From JANRIC01 sp033765345 (GTDB taxonomy: Bacteria > Bacteroidota > Bacteroidia > Cytophagales > Microscillaceae), in NCBI GenBank assembly GCA_033765345.1, contig JANRIC010000190.1, forward strand, positions 1-7,765: DNA of 7,765 nt, in the 5' to 3' direction. A model generated the notes under the pieces. That model did no database searches and was not told where the DNA came from. It saw only the letters and a program-made list of their open reading frames with translations. This document shows, piece by piece, positions 5,001-7,765 of the stretch (position 1 is its first letter; every line of letters starts with the position of its first letter). Both the position numbers and the translations under genes were made by a program.

Positions 5001-7765
5001 CTAATGAGATCGCTGCTGACTGCTGCTCGGGGAATTTGCTCCACTCTCTGGGGTTTGTCCAACTTGGTACACTGGCAATTCGTCGCGCATTGGCAGGGTT
5101 AATATCTGTACTCAGCCAGAGTTCGGAATTATCATCCCCAGCAATCCAGAAGGTATAGCTGCCTGTCTCAGGAGCGCATAAGATACCTGAAATACGAGAA
5201 CCATAATTATCTCCAATATTGTTTTGCCCTTCTACGAGTCCGGTCAACTTTTGCGATGCACTTGGATTATTGGGATAATTGGCATTTGAAGTCAGGTTAC
5301 TCACAGAGGATCCTGTAATATTATTCCAGATTTCATATAAAAGCTCTCCGGAGGCTGTACAAGGGTTGACTATGGTGACTCCAATTTTTATTCTAAGTAC
5401 TGACTCTACTTGAATGCCATTCAAATCGGTAGCTATTATTTTCATTTCTACCGTTACTTCTGGGGTATTAGGAGCATTTCCTTGCATTTCACCTGTGGCA
5501 GGGTTGATGCTTATCCAAGTCGGCAAGGCATTACCATTGGATAATCCTGCTTCATAGATCAGTCTATTCCCTGAGTAACCAGGCTTAAAATGCTGTGCCA
5601 TATTGTAGGTAAAAGCCTTCCCAGGTTCTACTGAGAAATTTACTACTTGTGTAGCAGTAGGATTAGCCTGCGGTTTGACGTTGATGATCACATCGATAAT
5701 GTCATCCCAATCGCAGGAGGCTTCTCCATCAGTGCCTAAACACCCTCCCCCTATAAAATCTTGTATAATAATGTATTGATAGGGCTTAATTTTACCATTT
5801 CGGTCTTTTAGAGGATACACCCTCACACCCAGGTCGCGTGGAAATCCGGTAGCAGGGTTCATACCATTTCGACCTGATGTAGTATATTCGGCCAGTTGTA
5901 TGCGGAAGGGTACATTGATGACAGGTGCAGCAACCCCTGCAATCGGATTATTCGGGGTAATACCTGACCTGGGTAAGATACTGTTGTACCATTCTGAGGC
6001 ATTGCTAAAATTAACCCCTCCAACAACACCGCCGCTGGCATTAATCAAACGAGAATTGTATGAGGATATTCCTCCATAGTCAGCAAGTCTAAAGTGTACC
6101 ACCGGCTCGGCAGGATTAGCCTGTACAAAGTATTCGGAGACAATGATATCTCCGTGAAGCCCGGCATCTACCTCCGCAGGAAGTGGGTAAGCTGAGTTAG
6201 GTAAGCCTTGAATGGTAGAAGTTTTGGTATCTGTCTTGAAGCCAAAAATATCTATGGTCATCTGAGGTCCAAGTTCATTACCACCTTGTGGTGCTACAGT
6301 ATATCCTCCACTCAGGGTAGCCTCTATCACAGGTTTGTTTTCGGCAGTAGAGGTAATTTGAAGAATCGCATTTTTCACGCCTCTTACCCCTGAGCTATCA
6401 ATATATTTGACCTTAAGGTCATAGAATTGATTGGCGCCAATAACAAAGGGGAGTGCGTCTTTATTGGGCAGAGTAAACAAACTAGGGTTTGAAATGCTAA
6501 TCTGATTGACTGTGAGCGGTGTATTACTTTTATTGTGAATACGTACTGTGTTTTCATCGTGGAATCGCATACCCAGGCTAGGAGCACCCACTCTTGAAAA
6601 AGCATAATAGTCGTCATCTGGGAAGCCGATATTGGTTCCGGGGATTTTAATCATATTTTCCAGTGATATTACGCCTCCGTTGACAGGCTTCACATTACGT
6701 AACAATACTACAATATCCTGAAAATCATACGCACCCACAAATTCTTCTACGGCAAGTATATAGGTATTGGCTTGCCCAGGAACGGGGTAAATCCTCACGT
6801 GATGGTTTGTAGCGGGATCAAAGGTATTAAGTTCGTCTTGTGTAAACACCAAACGATTGCTAAATACTGGCCAACGGCTATAAAGTCCAAATACCTTATC
6901 TTCGGGATCAAAATCATCATTCCCTGTGATTTTTACGTCAATGGTGCGATCATGTGTGTTATCCACCGTAAAAACAGGAGTTCTTACACCACTATTATTA
7001 GATTCGTACCAACCAAATTCAGTAATTGGATTGACAGTAGTAGGTGCATATACTCCCAATACTTGCATTGTTACGGGCTGATTTATCTCTGCCTTTCTAA
7101 AGATCGGAGCAGCTATTTCACTGCCGAGTAAGGATGCCGTAGGATTAGTACTATTGATATTATCGGTAGATGGATCATCATCTCCTACATTCACCAATCC
7201 GCTGCCTAGATGTGTATCCACAATCCATTGTAGGGACGGTTCTTTTCCGGCAGCTTCGCCCAGTCCATTCAAGGATACCTGATTGACGTTCTGGCTGTTT
7301 TGATCAGATACAATGATATTGGCTCTTTGAGGGCCTACCGCAGAAGCATTAAAACTTACTTTAAAAGTGGTGCTTTGTCCTGGATTTAGGTTTGTGGTAA
7401 ATCCTGCCAAATCCAATGCGAATTGGTTGGCATTTGCCCCACTTAAAGATGCCTGAAGCCCTGTGATTGTACTTGAACCCGTATTGGTTACAGTGATGGT
7501 ATACATTTTCCCAGCAGTAGTATTTACATCATCATCCGTATATATCCTGGTAGGGCTTGCTTTGAGATTATTCCCAGAGACAGGTCCTTGTATCGGTTTC
7601 AATAAAGTAATTTGATTTGCTCCGAATTCGGAGACATATAAATTACCGTTTCTGGTATCTTCAATCAGGTCAAGCGGGTTGTTAAAACCTGTGAGACCAG
7701 GTATTCCCGTTTTGAACGTTTGAATGTCTTTATTTGTACCATCAGGCACCAGGGCGATGATGTCG
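2005..7765 (-). CDS. Giant secreted multidomain carbohydrate-binding protein with T9SS sorting tail (5' end outside window)
   Basis: The frame is open from the window edge (first visible residues DIIAL) to TAA at 2005-2007, giving 1919 residues with the N-terminus missing. Residues here are numbered with the GTG codon at 7749 as 1. Domains by motif: end of a beta-propeller, NHL or glucose/sorbosone-dehydrogenase type (1-55, NPLDLIED...GNLYVSEFGANQI); choice-of-anchor-D/HYDIN-like (59-166); DUF4114-like (about 180-355, HHVRIYP, DFQDIVVLLRNVKP); a second HYDIN-like (398-484); a second DUF4114-like (about 493-692); putative Ig/cadherin-like (694-792, LPTWISINPATGEMQG); two PA14 modules (797-1138); DUF1349-type concanavalin-like (1139-1325); three H-type-lectin-like repeats (1334-1597); LamG-like (1609-1806); and a T9SS type A tail (1826-1914). 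The product is inferred to be exported across the outer membrane and either surface-anchored or released, probably binding glycans. An enzymatic propeller cannot be judged because its active region is outside the window. Confidence 0.96.
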   Translation of the reverse strand, partial: DIIALVPDGTNKDIQTFKTGIPGLTGFNNPLDLIEDTRNGNLYVSEFGANQITLLKPIQGPVSGNNLKASPTRIYTDDDVNTTAGKMYTITVTNTGSSTITGLQASLSGANANQFALDLAGFTTNLNPGQSTTFKVSFNASAVGPQRANIIVSDQNSQNVNQVSLNGLGEAAGKEPSLQWIVDTHLGSGLVNVGDDDPSTDNINSTNPTASLLGSEIAAPIFRKAEINQPVTMQVLGVYAPTTVNPITEFGWYESNNSGVRTPVFTVDNTHDRTIDVKITGNDDFDPEDKVFGLYSRWPVFSNRLVFTQDELNTFDPATNHHVRIYPVPGQANTYILAVEEFVGAYDFQDIVVLLRNVKPVNGGVISLENMIKIPGTNIGFPDDDYYAFSRVGAPSLGMRFHDENTVRIHNKSNTPLTVNQISISNPSLFTLPNKDALPFVIGANQFYDLKVKYIDSSGVRGVKNAILQITSTAENKPVIEATLSGGYTVAPQGGNELGPQMTIDIFGFKTDTKTSTIQGLPNSAYPLPAEVDAGLHGDIIVSEYFVQANPAEPVVHFRLADYGGISSYNSRLINASGGVVGGVNFSNASEWYNSILPRSGITPNNPIAGVAAPVINVPFRIQLAEYTTSGRNGMNPATGFPRDLGVRVYPLKDRNGKIKPYQYIIIQDFIGGGCLGTDGEASCDWDDIIDVIINVKPQANPTATQVVNFSVEPGKAFTYNMAQHFKPGYSGNRLIYEAGLSNGNALPTWISINPATGEMQGNAPNTPEVTVEMKIIATDLNGIQVESVLRIKIGVTIVNPCTASGELLYEIWNNITGSSVSNLTSNANYPNNPSASQKLTGLVEGQNNIGDNYGSRISGILCAPETGSYTFWIAGDDNSELWLSTDINPANARRIASVPSWTNPREWSKFPEQQSAAISLEAGEKYYLFVLHKEGGGLDNIAIGWQLPDGTQERPMATTYFSLPEVVVPNPCTASGELLYEIWNNISGGSVSNLTANANYPNNPSSSQKMTGLVEGQINTADNYGSRISGILCAPQTGNYTFWISGDDHSELWLSTDQNPANAQKIASVPGWTNSREWSKYPEQQSAAISLKAGEKYYLYVLHKEGTGWDNIAIGWQLPNGTQERPMPTTYFSLPEIISTPNLGIFTDKGDIGTVGIAGSAVHSNGTYTLQGAGADIWGTADGFQFIHRTHNGDGEIIARVNSVQLSNEWAKAGIMFRESTAANSKMAMVLQRPDNQVTFQWRTETGSNAVWSGSLVGGTSSVKFLRLQRIGSEFRAFYSTNSQTGPWTQIGNVVNINMTKDVKVGLALTSHVTGVLSTAIFDQVSISNQVVLPAPPPIGEVGLAQVNQNWVKINLKNTYTNPVVVTGDPSYNDPAQTTVRVRNITPNSFEVRIQEWDCLDGTHATESVPYIVIEQGAHVLPNGKTLQAGKITANSSWANYNFPQAFVEVPTILTQITSVNEASAANTRLNHSNTTVNQFRLLLQEQEGSGTHANEEVCWIAIEPGIQSSDFIFEAAVASRVADEVKRRFNFKQSYTTPVFVGKISSYLGGDPISLRFNQNNINGTSVEVLGEEESCGDSEVSHALEDVHYLVFNGTGDIRALSTTIPTPVVSAFSHWKMDNNATDAIGSNNGTTQNGANFSTNKQIGTHALNLDGTNDYVSVPSSPSLNVNANFSFSLWINPSSTSGRRGILAKLTNSSHKQYALSLENGTIQFDYEKDANNWVLKGGNVSANQWTFVVLTVDATGNVNIYLNGTLSASAKAPTLTNLGDQPLEFGRWGGSYNDSYFGGRMDDIKFYNRALNATEVASLSTAGRPSVKVAGIESQASQEELQINLYPNPVNQEGKMNIQLTAPQGENVGIKIFNAQGMAVLDGFEVTMDRETKEISLKVSNLKPGVYFVVTSHGGKTLYKRFIVTQE
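2008..2274 (-). other. T9SS type A sorting domain
   Basis: Residues 1826-1914 carry LYPNPV (1832-1837), IKIFNAQGM, VSNLKPGVYFVV and the terminal YKRFIVTQE. This is the classic Por secretion tail, recognised by the type IX secretion machinery for outer-membrane translocation and usually cleaved off by the sortase PorU on export (family knowledge). It is the main evidence that the organism belongs to the Bacteroidota and that the protein is complete at its C-terminus. Confidence 0.96.
2332..2925 (-). other. LamG-like / concanavalin-like (Laminin_G_3 type) domain
   Basis: Residues 1609-1806 contain HWKMDNNATDAIGSNNGT, HALNLDGTNDYVSVP, FSFSLWINPSS, GILAKLTNSSHKQYALSLENG, QWTFVVLTVDATGNVNIYLNG and the closing GGRMDDIKFYNRALNATEVASL. 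This is the standard order of strands and motifs of the LamG-like jelly roll, a common glycan- or protein-binding module just before T9SS tails. Confidence 0.92.
2959..3750 (-). repeat. Three diverged H-type-lectin-like repeats
   Basis: Residues 1334-1425, 1426-1514 and 1515-1597 share a core. It is a buried strand ending in Glu, then a His-Ala-x-Glu segment, then an aromatic-hydrophobic strand: FEVRIQE...THATESVPYIVIEQG, FRLLLQE...THANEEVCWIAIEPG and VEVLGEE...SHALEDVHYLVFNG. The first unit (GEVG...NWVKINLKNTYTNPVVV, VRVRN) is the most canonical and the third the most degenerate. H-type lectins assemble as trimers and bind sugars, so three units in one chain could give a pseudo-trimer. That is inference. 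Confidence 0.72.
3775..4335 (-). other. DUF1349-type concanavalin-like domain
   Basis: Residues 1139-1325 show GAGADIWGTADGFQFIHR, GDGEIIARVNSVQLSNEWAKAGIMFRE, MVLQRPDNQVTFQWR, FLRLQRIGSEFRAFYS, GPWTQIG and VGLALTSH...TAIFDQV. This is the usual signature of the beta-sandwich seen at the C-terminus of some glycosidases and in many secreted Bacteroidota proteins. It is probably a sugar-binding or structural module, since no catalytic residues are recognisable. Confidence 0.85.
4336..4848 (-). repeat. PA14 module, copy 2 of a 513-bp tandem repeat
   Basis: Codes residues 968-1138 and aligns to copy 1 without a gap at an offset of exactly 171 residues. Only about 30 of 171 positions differ by eye. 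The paired aspartates (1043-1044) and the cysteines (968 and 1029) are kept. Differences cluster at likely exposed positions: GQNNIG against GQINTA, DDNS against DDHS, and EGGGLD against EGTGWD. The last includes a gained tryptophan in a loop where ligand selectivity could differ. Confidence 0.93.
4849..5361 (-). repeat. PA14 module, copy 1 of a 513-bp tandem repeat
   Basis: Codes residues 797-967, starting CTASGELLYEIW and ending PEVVVPNP. PA14 features include YGSRISGILCAPETGSYTFW, the GDDNSELWL segment with the paired aspartates at 872-873, and AGEKYYLFVLHKEG. In the flocculin and adhesin branch of this fold a cis-Asp-Asp pair holds the calcium that binds sugar (known for the family; binding here is inference). 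Two cysteines, 797 and 858, recur in copy 2 and could form a disulfide. Confidence 0.93.
5374..5670 (-). other. Cadherin-like / putative Ig (He_PIG or CADG type) domain
   Basis: Residues 694-792 contain the hallmark LPTWISINPATGEMQGNAPN, the 'LPxWLxxxxxTGxxxGxP' motif of He_PIG and dystroglycan-type cadherin-like domains. It is followed by the strand VTVEMKIIATDLNG. In known proteins these domains are structural spacers that can bind calcium. This one separates the N-terminal Ig/DUF4114-like block from the PA14 modules. Confidence 0.8.
5674..7575 (-). other. Two rounds of HYDIN-like Ig domain plus DUF4114-like domain
   Basis: Residues 59-166 (YTITVTNTGSSTITGLQASL, LNPGQSTTFKVSFNAS) and 398-484 (VRIHNKSNTPLTVNQISI, ANQFYDLKVKY) are choice-of-anchor-D/HYDIN-like Ig domains. 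Each is followed by a longer domain, at about 180-355 and 493-692. The longer domains end alike: HHVRIYPVPG...YILAVEEF...YDFQDIVVLLRNVKP against LGVRVYPLKD...YQYIIIQDF...CDWDDIIDVIINVKP. These C-terminal blocks match what I remember of DUF4114-type sequences (VRVYPLKDRSG...DYQDYVF). The second copy carries an insertion with two cysteines (residues 669 and 679) before WDD. The function of the longer domain is unknown to me. Confidence 0.65.
7585..7764 (-). other. C-terminal end of a beta-propeller domain
   Basis: The first 60 visible residues contain VPDG, a GLTGFNNPLDLIED strand pair and GNLYVSEFGANQITLLKP. The pattern 'PLD[LI]xE[DN]xxxGNLYVxEF' is typical of the last blades of NHL and glucose/sorbosone dehydrogenase (GSDH)-type propellers in secreted Bacteroidota proteins. 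Catalytic or cofactor residues of GSDH proteins would lie upstream, so the class remains open. Confidence 0.65.

Noticed and set aside
4336..5361. CRISPR, insertion sequence or other mobile-element explanation for the 513-bp repeat
   Set aside because: The repeat is in frame, codes for a PA14 module, and has no terminal inverted repeats or transposase.
2011..7131. Other short open frames on either strand inside the large gene
   Set aside because: All lie within the well-supported minus-strand multidomain frame, have no recognisable domains and show no ribosome binding sites.
7747..7749. GTG codon as the start of the large gene
   Set aside because: The frame stays open upstream to the window edge (DIIAL) and the sequence there is mid beta-propeller, with no signal peptide, so the real start lies outside the window.

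Overview
The window suggests a member of the Bacteroidota, probably the class Cytophagia (the class is inference). The strongest evidence is the C-terminus of the large protein. It has the LYPNPV motif and the terminal GVYFV...KRFIV pattern of a type IX secretion system (T9SS) type A sorting domain, which is essentially confined to this phylum. Weak Shine-Dalgarno signals and a very AT-rich intergenic region fit the same assignment. No genus is claimed.

Both genes lie on the minus strand and both are cut by the window edges. Reading in the direction of transcription, a giant secreted multidomain protein enters at 7765 and stops at 2005. Its start lies outside the window. Its visible 1919 residues hold the last part of a beta-propeller, two rounds of an Ig-like (choice-of-anchor D/HYDIN-like) domain followed by a DUF4114-like domain, and a cadherin-like putative-Ig domain. 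Then come two near-identical PA14 modules, a DUF1349-type concanavalin-like domain, three H-type-lectin-like repeats, a LamG-like jelly roll and the T9SS tail. A convincing rho-independent terminator (1934-1970) follows the stop.

After about 500 bp of AT-rich DNA with no gene, a second secreted protein starts at 1425 and runs off the window at base 1. Its 475 visible residues are a signal peptide, a malectin-like galactose-binding-type domain, a Big_5 Ig-like domain and a second copy of the first domain. No stop codon interrupts this frame.

Both products look like cell-surface or exported carbohydrate-binding proteins built from adhesion modules. The second protein shows only an N-terminal half and the first only a C-terminal half. 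Together they look like complementary parts of one recurrent architecture, so they may be tandem paralogues, but the window cannot prove this. The terminator between them argues for separate transcription units. I found no RNA genes, mobile elements, CRISPR arrays or defence systems, and nothing that supports a wholly new system. The points of interest are internal duplications and domain architecture.
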